A DNA stretch of 64,000 nt, from the NCBI RefSeq assembly GCF_014698505.1, contig NZ_JACJTD010000029.1, positions 1-64,000 on the forward strand. The letters run 5' to 3'. A program made the position numbers and the translations under genes. Of this stretch, positions 9,545-18,762 are shown piece after piece; within the stretch, counting starts at the first letter, position 1, and every line of letters starts with the position of its first letter. The notes beneath the pieces are model-generated. The model made no database searches. It saw nothing but the letters and a program-made list of their open reading frames with translations, and was not told the origin of the DNA. The stretch is from Nostoc foliaceum FACHB-393. GTDB taxonomy: Bacteria; Cyanobacteriota; Cyanobacteriia; Cyanobacteriales; Nostocaceae.

Positions 9545-10261
9545 TTATAGCCCAGCAAACCACTCATAGCCCTGATCCTCCCAATAGCCTTTACGAGGTA
9601 ACAAATTGCTGACGAATGTAATTTGAGTCACCCACTTGCTTTGCTTGTAGCCAAGTTTAATTGGGGATGCTAGGCGCATAGGTGCACCATTATCAACTGA
9701 TAAAGGTTGTCCATTTTTTTGATAAGCCATGAGAGTTTGGGGATGTACAGCAGAGGCAATATCCCAGCTTTCATAGTAGCCATCCGCAGATTTGAAGTAG
9801 ACATAGCGGACATTTGACTTAGGCTGTACCAGCGCTACTAAGTCTCGCAATCGCACACCTCCCCATTGAGCGATCGCAGCCCAGCCTTCAACACAGACAT
9901 GGCGAATTACCATTGAAGTCAAGGGAAGTTTTTGAATATCTGCCATGCTCAATTGTATCGGGTTACTAACCTCGCCATCAATCTTCAGGCGAAACTGCGC
10001 CGGATCAATTTGCGGGGTGAAGTCAAAGGTATTAATCAGCAATTTGTCTGGTTCTATGGCACTGACAGGAAATTCAGGTACAGGTTTTTGAGTTAGCAGG
10101 AGTGCTTCAAGACTTTGGTTTAGTGGCTCAGATATTTGCCGCAGATTATCTGAGAACAAACTTGTTCCACAGCCACCTAAAAGAAAGCCTACGCCTGAAA
10201 GTCCAGATACTTGCAGTAAGCGACGACGGGATAAAGTGCGTTTGGGAAGAATCAGACTCAT
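9545..10261 (-). CDS. Tat-exported molybdopterin-dependent oxidoreductase (sulfite oxidase/MsrP-like fold)
   Basis: The 238-residue protein starts with a twin-arginine signal (SRRRLLQ, residues 11-17) and a lipobox LGGC ending at Cys31, suggesting a Tat-exported lipoprotein. The rest is the oxidoreductase molybdopterin-binding domain. HVCVEGW carries the likely Mo-ligand cysteine (Cys123), GGVRLRD follows, and GAPMRLASPIKLGYKQSKW is typical near the end. Natural substrate is unknown; MsrP of this fold repairs methionine sulfoxide. No haem-subunit gene lies adjacent. Confidence 0.85.
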   Translation of the reverse strand: MSLILPKRTLSRRRLLQVSGLSGVGFLLGGCGTSLFSDNLRQISEPLNQSLEALLLTQKPVPEFPVSAIEPDKLLINTFDFTPQIDPAQFRLKIDGEVSNPIQLSMADIQKLPLTSMVIRHVCVEGWAAIAQWGGVRLRDLVALVQPKSNVRYVYFKSADGYYESWDIASAVHPQTLMAYQKNGQPLSVDNGAPMRLASPIKLGYKQSKWVTQITFVSNLLPRKGYWEDQGYEWFAGL

Positions 10262-10690
10262 AGAACCTCTACAGGAACATAGATTTAATTAGACGGATGC
10301 TTCCTACCTTCAGGGCAAGTAAGAAATGAGCAATTGTAAATAGTATGACAGTGATAAAGTCACTAGACCCAGAAGACCACATCGCCTAATCCACAAAGTT
10401 TCAGAACCAACAATATCTCTGGCTGGCTATCCTAAACTTTGGAACATCTAGTGCAATCATCCGAAAGCTGACAAAAATTGGTACCTAAGGCTTGATATGC
10501 GATGCCTATGACGGCAAGCTACGCAATCCAATTTCTGTATGTAATATTTTATTATTGAAGAATATCTGCGCTTTGATGCTTCTGATACTAATCCATGCGC
10601 GACACAGGAACAAAGCGACTTTTAAGCAACCGCTGGGACATCCCAGCCCTAACTAGCGATTAGGGTGGGCACTTTTCCCACCCAAACACT
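10262..10690. other. 429-bp intergenic region
   Basis: No gene seen. Bases about 10498-10526 hold a degenerate copy (GCGATGCCTATGACGGCAAG) of a short dispersed repeat also found at about 25423-25450, 44867-44896 and 57409-57432. The part nearest rpmA holds an imperfect hairpin (TAGCGATTAGGGTGGGCAC) that could be the terminator of the rplU-rpmA transcript. Confidence 0.45.
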
Positions 10691-10987
10691 CTAACTTGCT
10701 ACTGCCTCAGCAGGGGCTGCCTCAGCAGCAGTTATGGGTAAATAAACACTAACCTTTTTACGGGTTTTGCCCTTTCTCTCAAACATTACAACACCGTCGA
10801 TTAAGGCAAACAGAGTGTCATCGCTACCAATACCGACGTTGTTACCAGGGTGGAATTTGGTACCACGCTGACGCACGAGAATGTTTCCTGCACGCACAAC
10901 TTGACCGCCATAACGCTTTACACCCAGACGTTGGGCATTAGAATCACGACCGTTGCGTGTACTACCTGTTCCTTTCTTATGAGCCAT
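10691..10987 (-). CDS. rpmA: Ribosomal protein bL27
   Basis: The 98-residue protein begins [20 protein letters not shown] and contains [20 protein letters not shown], the conserved body of bL27, a 50S protein near the peptidyl-transferase centre. It starts 30 bp after the rplU stop, on the same strand, the usual rplU-rpmA operon. The C-terminus ends with an Ala/Glu-rich tail ([12 protein letters not shown]). Confidence 0.97.
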   Translation of the reverse strand: MAHKKGTGSTRNGRDSNAQRLGVKRYGGQVVRAGNILVRQRGTKFHPGNNVGIGSDDTLFALIDGVVMFERKGKTRKKVSVYLPITAAEAAPAEAVAS

Positions 10988-11017
10988 GATTTCCTCTTGT
11001 GTATCTTCTCTTTATTA

Positions 11018-11425
11018 TTATTCAGCAGCGGTTTCAACTTCTTCGGCAGGAGTCTCATCTAAAACGGGGGTTTCCTTCTCCGGTGCTTCTTGGGCAGCAA
11101 ACACTGCACCGTTAAGAGTGATGGAGTCAATCATAAGTCTGGTAATTTCCTGACGATGCCCCCGCTTTTTGCGGGTTTTCTTTTTGGGCTTCATCTTGTA
11201 TACCAGAACTTTACGACCCCTGTAATGTCGCATTACAGTCCCTTCTACAGTCGCACCTGTCACTAGTGGCTGTCCAATGGTGACTTCACCATCGTGCTGC
11301 ACGAGTAATACAGCGTCTATTGTAACTTTTTCATCTGGTTCGGTCGGAAGCAGTTCAATATCGTAAAACCGCCCTGGCTCTACTCGTATTTGTTTGCCGC
11401 CAGTTTCAATAATCGCGTAGGTCAT
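11018..11425 (-). CDS. rplU: Ribosomal protein bL21
   Basis: This 135-residue protein reads [20 protein letters not shown], with [20 protein letters not shown] later, as in bL21, a 50S protein that binds 23S rRNA. The frame stays open upstream to 11545, but ATG 11425 is preceded by AAGGACAATTCC, a good Shine-Dalgarno sequence, and matches the family start. The last 30 residues are an acidic tail ([20 protein letters not shown]) beyond the usual fold, as in some cyanobacterial L21. It forms an operon with rpmA. Confidence 0.95.
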   Translation of the reverse strand: MTYAIIETGGKQIRVEPGRFYDIELLPTEPDEKVTIDAVLLVQHDGEVTIGQPLVTGATVEGTVMRHYRGRKVLVYKMKPKKKTRKKRGHRQEITRLMIDSITLNGAVFAAQEAPEKETPVLDETPAEEVETAAE

Positions 11426-11877
11426 GGAATTGTCCTTGAGGTTGCCGTACAGGTAGCTGGTTTTTATCTCGTGTAGAGAGGCTTTTGCCAGCTTTTGTAA
11501 TATGTCTACCTGATCCGAGCAGGAATTAGACAGACAATCTAACATACTATTTTATTAACAGGTGTCAAGTCAAGCTTTCATTTGCTAAAAATCGTCATGG
11601 CTGAATTATCCACGCGAAAAATGTAAAATGCATTTGCAATTCAAAATCAATCTTATTTAGATAAATACAGCTTCCCTCTTAGGGCTTAATTCTAAAAATT
11701 AGCAGAAACATTTAAAATAAAACTTATATTTTCTTATCAGAATCTACACATTTTTATTCTTTGTTTTAAAATTAAATTTACACACTTAATCTAAAGGTTA
11801 TTCACAGAATTTAGTGAATCCACAGGAATCAGATTAATACATTCAAACCTGATATTTAAAACAGGAGACAGACTGTC
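11426..11877. other. Divergent control region between rplU and the Nif11-type gene
   Basis: About 450 bp, strongly AT-rich from 11570 to 11830, with no gene seen. The rplU mRNA leader (11426-about 11545) is an open frame without a good start and could be an untranslated leader. The right part should hold the promoter of the Nif11-type gene; no specific site is asserted. Confidence 0.45.
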
Positions 11878-12111
11878 ATGACACAGGAAAATGCTACCCG
11901 ACTTTTTCAAGCCGTAAAACAAGATCAAGCATTACAGCAAAGACTCAAAGCAACAGACGATCCAGAAGCCTTCATTAAGATTGCTCAAGAGCGTGGCTAT
12001 GATTTCAGTGTCGAAGAACTAGACAGTGAAATCAACAAATTGTCTGAAGAAGATTTAGCTGCCATTGTCAATCCAGGATGGGGGACTAGACGGCACATTA
12101 ATCCTAGATAA
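11878..12111 (+). CDS. Nif11-type leader peptide / putative RiPP precursor
   Basis: The 77-residue peptide has a complete Nif11-like domain: MTQENATRLFQAVKQDQALQ, then DPEAFIKIAQERGYDFSVEE and LDSEINKLSEEDLAAIV. The last 13 residues, NPGWGTRRHINPR, sit where core peptides of Nif11-class natural-product precursors lie. AGGAGA lies nine bases before ATG. No lanthipeptide synthetase, protease-transporter or other maturation gene is within the window, so it is an orphan. The core lacks Ser, Thr and Cys apart from one Thr, which argues against a lanthipeptide. It may instead be a small regulator with the same fold. Confidence 0.85.
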   Translation: MTQENATRLFQAVKQDQALQQRLKATDDPEAFIKIAQERGYDFSVEELDSEINKLSEEDLAAIVNPGWGTRRHINPR

Positions 12112-12320
12112 TTCCTTTTCTAGGAAACCGAAAGTATCAAAACAACTGAATTGACAAGTTTTGCTCCTCAAGGGGATATCGTTGCATCATCTCCTTTAGG
12201 GGCATTTCTGTTAAACTAAGCAACTCTTGGTATTAGTCATTGCTCATTGGTCATTTATTCTTCTTCTCCTCCTCTACATCCTCATTCCCCACTTCCCACC
12301 TGCTTAACTCATGAGTTAGG

Positions 12321-13433
12321 ATGACTATATTTTATTCAGGTGATATGGAAAGAATAGAAGTTGAGCAAAGAACTATTTTAATTGGTTTGGCAGGTAGCCA
12401 CGGCTATGGTTTAAATCGTCCTGATTCAGACTTTGATTATCGGGGAGTATTTATCGCACCCAAAAGGTATTACTTAGGATTTGATCGCATAGAACAAAAG
12501 GATACTGGTTGGGATGAACCAGGAATATTTCCATTCATTGATGGCAACAAAGACACAGTTATATATGAATTAAGAAAAATCCTTCAGTTATTAGCGGGCG
12601 CTAATCCCAATGTTTTAGAATTGCTGTGGTTAAGTAACTATCCTTTTTTAAGCGCAGTCGGACAGCATTTAATTAATCATAAGCAGTTATTTTTGAGCAA
12701 GAAAGTAAAACATACTTACACTGGTTATGCCTTTGCCCAAATCAAAAAGATGGAAACTCATCGAAAATGGTTGTTAAAACCACCGCAAAAAAAGCCAATA
12801 CCATCTGACTTCGCTATAGAAGACGAAGCACCCCTCAGCAAAGATGAGTTAAATGCTTTTCTGGAATATCTTTATAACTTAATCAGAGGACGGATTGAGT
12901 TTTTGGAAGAAGCGGAACAACTATACCAATTGCTGACAGCAGATATTGATTTTAAAGGCGTGTTGAAACAATACACTTTGCCAGATGAAACTTTGGAATA
13001 TACCCAAAAGTTAACTAATAGCCGTAAAGATTTTATCCGCCTGCTTCAGAAAAGCCAAAGTTATCAAATAGCTTTAAGAGAATGGAAGGCTTACTTATCT
13101 TGGCAGGAAAATAGGAATCCAGCTAGAGCAGAAATGGAAAGAAAATCGGGTTTTGACCTCAAACATGGAATGCACTGCATTAGATTGTTACGCAGTGGAG
13201 TAGAAATATTGCGGCGGGGTGAAGTGATTGTAGATAGGAGAATAGCTGGTGATTTTGAGGATTTAAAAGCTATTTTAAAGGGTGAATATTCTTATGAGCA
13301 GGTGATGAAAATGGCAGAAGATTTGGTCACCGAAATGGAAATTGTTTATGATCAATCTGCCTTACCTCACAAACCTGATTTGGAGCAAATCAATGATTTG
13401 TGTATGGAATTGGTGGAAATGCGGAATTGGTAA
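12321..13433 (+). CDS. Predicted nucleotidyltransferase (COG3541, Pol-beta superfamily)
   Basis: The 370-residue protein has the nucleotidyltransferase signature GLAGSHGYGLNRPDSDFDYRG near residues 22-42 (GS followed by DSDFD, the metal-binding carboxylates). A helical C-terminal region follows, containing GFDLKHGMHCIRLL. It matches the uncharacterised COG3541/YcgL group. The substrate is unknown. The start is uncertain: ATG 12321 directly follows TTAGG, while ATG 12345 follows AGGTGAT at short spacing. The preceding 200 bp is pyrimidine-rich and holds a small hairpin only. Confidence 0.82.
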   Translation: MTIFYSGDMERIEVEQRTILIGLAGSHGYGLNRPDSDFDYRGVFIAPKRYYLGFDRIEQKDTGWDEPGIFPFIDGNKDTVIYELRKILQLLAGANPNVLELLWLSNYPFLSAVGQHLINHKQLFLSKKVKHTYTGYAFAQIKKMETHRKWLLKPPQKKPIPSDFAIEDEAPLSKDELNAFLEYLYNLIRGRIEFLEEAEQLYQLLTADIDFKGVLKQYTLPDETLEYTQKLTNSRKDFIRLLQKSQSYQIALREWKAYLSWQENRNPARAEMERKSGFDLKHGMHCIRLLRSGVEILRRGEVIVDRRIAGDFEDLKAILKGEYSYEQVMKMAEDLVTEMEIVYDQSALPHKPDLEQINDLCMELVEMRNW

Positions 13434-13516
13434 TTGAAAAGAGACGCGATTAATCGCGTCTGTACATGAGTTAGGAGAGACACGATTAATTTCTCATTCA
13501 TAACTCCTAACTAATT

Positions 13517-13813
13517 TTATAGAGTGTACATTAAGTCAGCAAAGCCATAGAGGCTGATGATAAGCAATAGCGATGCTGTTAGTTGGGTAATTCGTGTCTG
13601 AGGTGAGGGGGCGATCGCTTCTCGCACTAAGATGGAAATAGATGCCCCAACTACTAAGCTCAAGCCTAAAATTAAATAGGGTATATCCGGTAAAATACTG
13701 GCTATTGCCAGCATAGCGATTGCTAATAAAAGCATCAATAATTCTACAAACCTGGGCGGGTTGTATTGGCTAGATAAAATAAAGCTGTTGAACCAAAAAG
13801 ACCAAAATCTCAT
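13517..13813 (-). CDS. Small hypothetical membrane protein
   Basis: A 98-residue protein with three hydrophobic segments (about residues 24-45, 46-64 and 78-96) and no recognisable motif. ATG 13813 is taken as the start. It lies between the nucleotidyltransferase gene (convergent) and chlI. The convergent gap contains a palindrome GACGCGATTAATCGCGTC that could stop both transcripts. Function unknown. Confidence 0.6.
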   Translation of the reverse strand: MRFWSFWFNSFILSSQYNPPRFVELLMLLLAIAMLAIASILPDIPYLILGLSLVVGASISILVREAIAPSPQTRITQLTASLLLIISLYGFADLMYTL

Positions 13814-13975
13814 AGTGAGTGTTGAGTTAGGAGTTAGGAGTTAGGAGTTATATAGTCAGTGTTGAATGCTGAGTTAGGAGTTGTGAGTTATATACTCAGT
13901 CTTGAGTGAGGAATTAAAGTTGTGAGTTATAAAGCAGCTTTCCATTCAAAACTCCTAACTCCTCACTCTTAACTT
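13814..13975. repeat. Heptad STRR repeats
   Basis: A run of GAGTTAG-type heptads (GAGTTAGGAGTTAGGAGTTA) with two diverged reiterations of TATAGTCAGTGTTGA lies between the small membrane gene and chlI. Heptad short tandem repeats are characteristic of heterocystous cyanobacteria. The complement of the same heptad is seen at 42636-42678. Confidence 0.75.
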
Positions 13976-15100
13976 TTAACCCCTAGCCCCTAACTTTTGA
14001 CCTGTGCCGTTCTTTTGTGCAGCATCACTTTCTGGTAGTTCGACACCAAAGACGCGGCTAAAAACTTTGGCGACTTTGTAGCCAGAATCAATCGATTCTA
14101 AGGGGTCTTTCCGCAGCCTGTGACGCAAGCATAGCGTAATTACGCGGTGGATATCATCAACCGTAACTTCAGTACGTCCTTCGTATGCTGTTAAGGCTTT
14201 GGCGGCGCGGTTACTAACAATGTCACCCCGCAAACCATCTACATCCAGTTCTGAGCAGACTTCAGAAATTTTTACCCGCAGATCATAGTCAAGCTTCACT
14301 TCTGGCAAAAGCTGTTGAGCATTGACAATTTGCTGTTGCAATGCTTCTTGCTGGGGTTTGTACTTTTCGAGAAACACTAGAGGATTTTGGTCAAAATCCG
14401 CCCGTTGTTCCACGATTTGCACCCGCAAGGCTGGTTCTTTTACGGTGTGAATTTCTGCGTGCATCCCAAAGCGATCGAGCAGTTGCGGGCGTAGTTCGCC
14501 TTCTTCCGGGTTTCCAGAACCCACAAGAACGAAACGCGCTGGGTGACGGATAGAAATACCTTCCCGTTCTACAGTGTTCCATCCACTCGCGGCGGAATCT
14601 AGTAGCACGTCTACGAGGTGGTCATCTAGTAAGTTGACTTCATCCACATAAAGAATGCCCCGGTTAGCCTTTGCCAGAAGTCCCGGTTCAAAGGCTTTGA
14701 CACCTTCAGATAAAGCTTTCTCAATGTCGATTGTGCCACAAACTCGGTCTTCTGTAGCTCCTAGCGGCAGGTCTACCATTTGGACTTTTTTGTGAGCTAT
14801 AGGAATTTCCGCCCCTTGTTCTAACAGTTGGCGGACTTCATCGCTCATCAAGTCGGGGTCGCTAGGATCGCTACTGAAGGGGTCATTGGCAACCACAGAA
14901 ATTTCTGGCAGCAGATCCGCCAGCGCCCGGATAGTTGTGGATTTCCCGGTGCCGCGATCGCCCATGATCATTACACCACCAATTTTGGGGTCAATCACGT
15001 TCAATAGGAGCGCCAGTTTCATTTCTTCCTGGCCCACAATTGCCGTAAAAGGAAATACCACGCGACGCGCACTTGCCGTGGATTGAGCAGTTGGACTCAC
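13976..15100 (-). CDS. chlI: Magnesium chelatase ATPase subunit I
   Basis: The 374-residue AAA+ protein has a Walker [10 protein letters not shown] (residues 48-56), a Walker [11 protein letters not shown], sensor 1 [20 protein letters not shown] and a C-terminal lid containing [14 protein letters not shown]. It forms the ATPase ring, with ChlD, that drives Mg2+ insertion into protoporphyrin IX by ChlH, the first step of chlorophyll synthesis. The length fits cyanobacterial ChlI. The C-terminal extension ending [10 protein letters not shown] is variable. It is monocistronic here; chlD and chlH are not in the window. Confidence 0.96.
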   Translation of the reverse strand: MSPTAQSTASARRVVFPFTAIVGQEEMKLALLLNVIDPKIGGVMIMGDRGTGKSTTIRALADLLPEISVVANDPFSSDPSDPDLMSDEVRQLLEQGAEIPIAHKKVQMVDLPLGATEDRVCGTIDIEKALSEGVKAFEPGLLAKANRGILYVDEVNLLDDHLVDVLLDSAASGWNTVEREGISIRHPARFVLVGSGNPEEGELRPQLLDRFGMHAEIHTVKEPALRVQIVEQRADFDQNPLVFLEKYKPQQEALQQQIVNAQQLLPEVKLDYDLRVKISEVCSELDVDGLRGDIVSNRAAKALTAYEGRTEVTVDDIHRVITLCLRHRLRKDPLESIDSGYKVAKVFSRVFGVELPESDAAQKNGTGQKLGARG

Positions 15101-15496
15101 TAAATTACCTTAACAATATTTTTCTTATTACAGTTCTCTATTGTGACACAGGTGGGGTGTGGGGGAGTGTGAAGATCGGGAGCAGGGGGCAGGGGGAGCA
15201 AGGGACAAGGAGGACAAGGAGGACAAGGGGGAATTATTGAACAAGTCTCTTCCTTGTCTTCCCCCTCTCCCTTGTCTATTCTCTATGCCGAATGCCTTAT
15301 GCCCCATTCCCCACGCCCAATGCCCTATTCCCCATACCAATATCTATTGGGCAATTGGGCACAAATGCCTACTTGCTGCGTCAACTATCTTAAATATTGT
15401 CTGCTTTAGTTTTTCTGGTGCAAAAGTTCCATAAGCAGGGAACGAACAACTACCAACTCATCAATCCTGTAGTAAGCATAAATACTTGTAGACTAT
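15101..15496. other. Intergenic region with low-complexity purine/pyrimidine repeats
   Basis: Between the divergent chlI and GHL10 genes. Bases 15160-15345 hold GGACAAGGA iterations and CCCCATTCCCCA/CCCAATGCC blocks, a frequent junk repeat in Nostoc. Related sequence is inserted in the hpnB gene at about 61504-61569. The open frames across it on both strands are low-complexity and not considered genes. Promoters of both genes should lie near the two ends. Confidence 0.55.
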
Positions 15497-16762
15497 ATGG
15501 TTAGTAGATTCAATTGTAAAAGCGAGCAATGGCGTGTGTGGGTAGCTAATGCATCATTCAAATCTATGAAATCACCTTTTATTGTTCAAACTTGGCGGCG
15601 ACTACTCAAGTCTCTTTTTCCGGTTCTCATTTTAATATCCTTTTTTACCGTATTACTGGTGGACAGTTTCACCCCTGCCGTCGCACAGTTACCCCGTCAG
15701 GAAATTCGCGGGGTTTGGATGACCAACAATGATTTTGACACTCTCAAAAATCGGGACAAAGTGCAAGATGCGGTGAGTCAATTACGACGGCTGAACTTTA
15801 ACACAATCTATCCTGTGGTTTGGAATTCTGGCTATGTAATGTACCCTAGTGCGATCGCACAACGTGCAGGTATTCAACCTTTTGTCTACAAAGGTTCAGA
15901 TGGACATGATATTCTTGCAGACCTGATTAACCAAGCCCATCGCAAAGGATTGCTAGTAATTCCCTGGTTCGAGTTTGGTTTTATGGCTCCCCCAACCTCA
16001 GAATTGGCAATGAATTATCCTGATTGGTTCACACAGAAGCGGGATGGTAGCCAAACTTCAATCAGTGCGGCGGGTGAGGTGATGTGGCTCAACCCGTTCC
16101 ATCCAAAAGTGCAACAGTTTATCACTAATCTAGTGTTAGAAACTGTTACCCAATATGATGCCGATGGCATTCAGTTTGACGATCACATGAGTTTGCCTCA
16201 CGAATTTGGTTACGACCAATATACAGTTGCTTTGTACACCAAAGAAACCAAAAATGCTCCCCCAAATAACCCCCAAGATGCGGCATGGGTCAAGTGGAGG
16301 GCAGATAAAATTACAGCGTTCATGGTACAACTTAACCAAGCTGTGAAGCAGAGAAGACCCCAGGCGATTTTCTCTGTTTCTCCTAATTACTATGATTTTG
16401 CTTACAAGTTTCACCTGCAAGATTGGCTGGGTTGGATGCGGCAAAATATTGTGGACGAGTTAATCGTGCAAATTTATCGTCCGGATCTGCAAAGTTTTGT
16501 GGCTAATATTTCCCGCCCAGAAATTCAAGAAGCACAACAAATAATTCCAACTGGAATTGGCGTTATGACAGGGTTACGAAATAATCCAGTTCCTATGCAG
16601 CAAATTAAGTCTCAGGTGCGGGCTGCTCAAGAACGCGGTCTAGGCATAACTTTCTTTTATTATGAAAGTCTTTGGAACGATGCTCTAGAACCTTTAAATG
16701 AGCGGCAAGCTGGATTTGCAACTCTATTTCGGTCTCCCGCGCTCCGCGCCAAAGTTGAATAA
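15497..16762 (+). CDS. Glycoside-hydrolase-like family 10 protein (GHL10/DUF187), secreted
   Basis: The 421-residue protein has an N-terminal hydrophobic segment (about residues 38-58) ending in an AVA-Q cleavage-like site, so it is probably exported. Then follows the GHL10 TIM-barrel: EIRGVWMTNNDFDTL, LNFNTIYPVVWNSGYVMYPS, GLLVIPWFEFGF and YDADGIQFDDH. Members act in, or beside, peptidoglycan and septum processes in cyanobacteria, but no reaction is established here. The start could be ATG 15497 or ATG 15566; the latter gives a more usual signal-peptide length. Confidence 0.85.
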   Translation: MVSRFNCKSEQWRVWVANASFKSMKSPFIVQTWRRLLKSLFPVLILISFFTVLLVDSFTPAVAQLPRQEIRGVWMTNNDFDTLKNRDKVQDAVSQLRRLNFNTIYPVVWNSGYVMYPSAIAQRAGIQPFVYKGSDGHDILADLINQAHRKGLLVIPWFEFGFMAPPTSELAMNYPDWFTQKRDGSQTSISAAGEVMWLNPFHPKVQQFITNLVLETVTQYDADGIQFDDHMSLPHEFGYDQYTVALYTKETKNAPPNNPQDAAWVKWRADKITAFMVQLNQAVKQRRPQAIFSVSPNYYDFAYKFHLQDWLGWMRQNIVDELIVQIYRPDLQSFVANISRPEIQEAQQIIPTGIGVMTGLRNNPVPMQQIKSQVRAAQERGLGITFFYYESLWNDALEPLNERQAGFATLFRSPALRAKVE

Positions 16763-16791
16763 CTTTTCTGTTCAAGATTATGTTATGGCTA

Positions 16792-16865
16792 GTAAGGGCA
16801 TGGCATTGCTATGCCCCTACGATCATCTAGATTATGTATCGGGGTTTTCGTGAATTGGTATAAGG
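16792..16865. repeat. Dispersed palindromic element, family 2
   Basis: GTAAGGGCATGGCATTGCTA, then GCCCCTACGAT, ends with GTGAATTGGTATAAG. A second copy with the same orientation lies at 36266-36335. The core GGGCATGGCA/TGCCATGCCC is palindromic in that copy. No coding potential. Confidence 0.6.
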
Positions 16866-16957
16866 TTTTTGCACCTAATGTTAGTGCCTTGCCTGTTGCA
16901 AAAGCTGAGATTCCCGGCTTATTGTAAAAGTCGAGAATCTTGTTATAACCGCTTCAG

Positions 16958-17014
16958 ATGTGTACTTCTATCCATTCTGAATTAGCTTTTGAAATTAACT
17001 CTAAAATTAGATGA
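16958..17014. repeat. Direct repeat flanking the DGR (left copy)
   Basis: About 57 bp beginning ATGTGTACTTCTATCC and containing GAATTAGCTTTTGAAATTA. It is about 80 percent identical by eye, in the same orientation, to 21416-21473. The two copies bracket the whole retroelement locus. They may mark a past insertion or be an unrelated dispersed repeat. Confidence 0.45.
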
Positions 17015-17163
17015 ATCGGACAACTGTTCGACCTTGCAGCCTACCAAGCTATCCGACTCGGTTTTATATTCGGAAGTCGTCATCAACCTCACTGGATTAG
17101 GCCTGGACTCTTTTTTGGTACGCCCGATGAATTCCCATTCACCAGTTCTGACACAAAAGAGTA

Positions 17164-17288
17164 CTGCCACGAACCAACACAACCCGAAAACCCACGTTGT
17201 TGTTACGATTGTCACGCGCGTTATAGTTGCGATACGCCGAGCGGCAATTCCTGGGATTGTTGTTCCACGAACCACCACGCAGCAGCCG
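17164..17288 (-). repeat. DGR template repeat (TR)
   Basis: This 125-bp block is the template copy of the variable repeat at 19231-19355. Read on the minus strand it is dense in AAC/AAT codons (encoding [12 protein letters not shown] and [12 protein letters not shown]). Compared with VR it differs at 15 sites, each of them A in TR on the minus strand; the remaining 110 bases, including every C and G, are identical. The first mismatch outside the block is at 17163/19230, where identity ends. It lies 220 bp downstream of the reverse transcriptase stop. It is expected to be part of a non-coding TR RNA that is copied with adenine-specific errors. Confidence 0.95.
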
Positions 17289-17329
17289 GTGTCGCCTACC
17301 CCATTATTTAGATTAACACGATAGACTCG

Positions 17330-17463
17330 CAATACTGTTTGGTTAAGACAAGAGACGCGATGAATCGCCGTCTCTACAATAATCAGTCTTTTGTCTTGGC
17401 GGCAATTTATCGCGTCTTTGTGATCTATAATTTTCATCAAAAAACCTTAACCGAACCGTATTG
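17330..17463. repeat. MITE-like element, family 1 (134 bp)
   Basis: Ends CAATACTGTTTGGTTAAG and CTTAACCGAACCGTATTG form terminal inverted repeats. The interior carries GACGCGATGAATCGCCGTC. It lies between the TR and the reverse transcriptase stop codon. It is one of four copies in the window. Confidence 0.65.
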
Positions 17464-17508
17464 GATAGGCTCGGAACTAAAAAATTGACTTACAATATTT
17501 TCTAATTG

Positions 17509-18549
17509 CTAAGTAATAAATATTTGCTGGCGTAGTTGCCATGTATCACCATACTTTAAGTGGGCAACCCAACTCTGCATTGATTGGGATATTTTTTCAT
17601 ATTCAATTTTTCCTTGATCGTATTCCCAAAGCATTTTTCGTAATCTTTTTCTTGCCAGACGCAGATTATCACTGCGTACCCGAATCCGGTCTGGTAAAAT
17701 GCGAAATCCAACAAAATTAGCTCCGTGTTTTGTTTCAAACAATTGGCTTTTTATTGGATGAATTTTAACTCTTAAACCAGCAAGATATTCCTCTATTCTG
17801 ATTCTGGCGTTTTGCAAAAATACTTTGTCATCTGAAAATAAGGCAAAATCGTCTACATAACGAATATATTGAGATGCTTTTATTTGTTCTTTAACAAAAT
17901 GGTCAAAGCTATTTAGATATATATTTGCAAAAAATTGGCTGGTTAGATTGCCAATTGGTATACCATGTCTTCTTTCGAGAGGTGTGAGTAAATCATCTCC
18001 AGTAAAATAATTAAGTACTAGTTCTTGATGATTACTGCTATCAATAATGATATTAATTAACCAGAGTGTGTTAGGACATTTAATTTTATGATATATCTGT
18101 GATTTCAATATTTCATGGTCGATACTAGGAAAATATTTACGAATATCAGCTTGCAGAACATAACGGCTGGAACGAGCAAATTTAGTAAAACGATGTAAAG
18201 CGCGATGAGAGCCAAATCCAACACGATTGGCGTAGGAATCGCTGATAAATGTGCGTTCAAATATGGGAACAATGATGTTACAGAGAGCATGATGTACAAC
18301 TCTATCACGATAAGGAGCGGCTGAAATTATTCGCGGTTTGGGTTCAAAAATTTGAAATGTGGTGTAGTTTCCAGGAGAGTATGTTTTTAACTGTAATTCT
18401 TCTTGCAATTGAAATAATTCTTGCTCTAGATTGTAGTTAAACTCTAAAACATTTTCGCGAAAACGTTTACCCCGTTGTGCTTGCTGGGCGGCTGATAGTA
18501 AATTTCCAAATGCTATAATTTCATTCCAGAGATTCCCGTATTTTTTCAT
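17509..18549 (-). CDS. Reverse transcriptase of a diversity-generating retroelement
   Basis: The 346-residue protein counts from ATG 18549 ([12 protein letters not shown], the usual DGR-RT start). The frame extends 13 codons further, without a clear ribosome site. RT motifs in order: [20 protein letters not shown] (70-89), [11 protein letters not shown] with Asp135, [17 protein letters not shown] (196-212), YVDD (231-234) and FVGFRI. IGNLTSQ in place of the QG...SP seen in most retroelements is characteristic of the DGR clade. There is no maturase or endonuclease domain. It makes cDNA from the TR RNA with errors opposite adenines. All catalytic aspartates are present. The gene lies between an avd-like pseudogene and the TR. 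Confidence 0.95.
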   Translation of the reverse strand: MKKYGNLWNEIIAFGNLLSAAQQAQRGKRFRENVLEFNYNLEQELFQLQEELQLKTYSPGNYTTFQIFEPKPRIISAAPYRDRVVHHALCNIIVPIFERTFISDSYANRVGFGSHRALHRFTKFARSSRYVLQADIRKYFPSIDHEILKSQIYHKIKCPNTLWLINIIIDSSNHQELVLNYFTGDDLLTPLERRHGIPIGNLTSQFFANIYLNSFDHFVKEQIKASQYIRYVDDFALFSDDKVFLQNARIRIEEYLAGLRVKIHPIKSQLFETKHGANFVGFRILPDRIRVRSDNLRLARKRLRKMLWEYDQGKIEYEKISQSMQSWVAHLKYGDTWQLRQQIFIT

Positions 18550-18639
18550 CAATTTAACCCAGGTTCGCCCCTGGCATTGTAGCTGCACTTTCTAACAAGT
18601 TGTTTGCAAAGTGTTTCGCTGTGACTTTAGGAACTTTTA

Positions 18640-18720
18640 GATCCCCCCTAACCCCCCTTAAAAAGGGGGGAACCGGAATTAATCAAAGTCCCCCTTTTTT
18701 AAGGGGGATTTAGGGGGATC
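18640..18720. repeat. Large inverted repeat, GATCCCCC/GGGGGATC type
   Basis: The left arm (GATCCCCCCTAACCCCCC, 18640 on) and the right arm (ending GATTTAGGGGGATC at 18720) are near-perfect inverted repeats. Each also carries a nested CCTTAAAAAGGGGG-type palindrome. This is a common Nostoc interspersed element. It lies between the RT and the avd-like gene, where it could form a strong RNA hairpin and lower RT expression. Confidence 0.65.
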
Positions 18721-18762
18721 TCCAAGGGTTAGGTGTATACAAAAACAGTTTTCAGACATCCT

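Noticed and set aside
11426-11545. Extended N-terminus for rplU
   Set aside because: ATG 11425 has a clear Shine-Dalgarno sequence and matches the bL21 family start.
15128-15434. Overlapping frames of 70-90 codons on both strands
   Set aside because: Low-complexity GGACAAGGA and CCCCATTCCCC repeats; composition is not that of a protein.
16982-17440. Open frames across the TR region on both strands (up to about 150 codons)
   Set aside because: They arise from the TR, which is a copy of a target-gene end, plus a MITE. The frame that matches the FGE-sulfatase end has no N-terminal part. The region is a non-coding template, not a sulfatase pseudogene.
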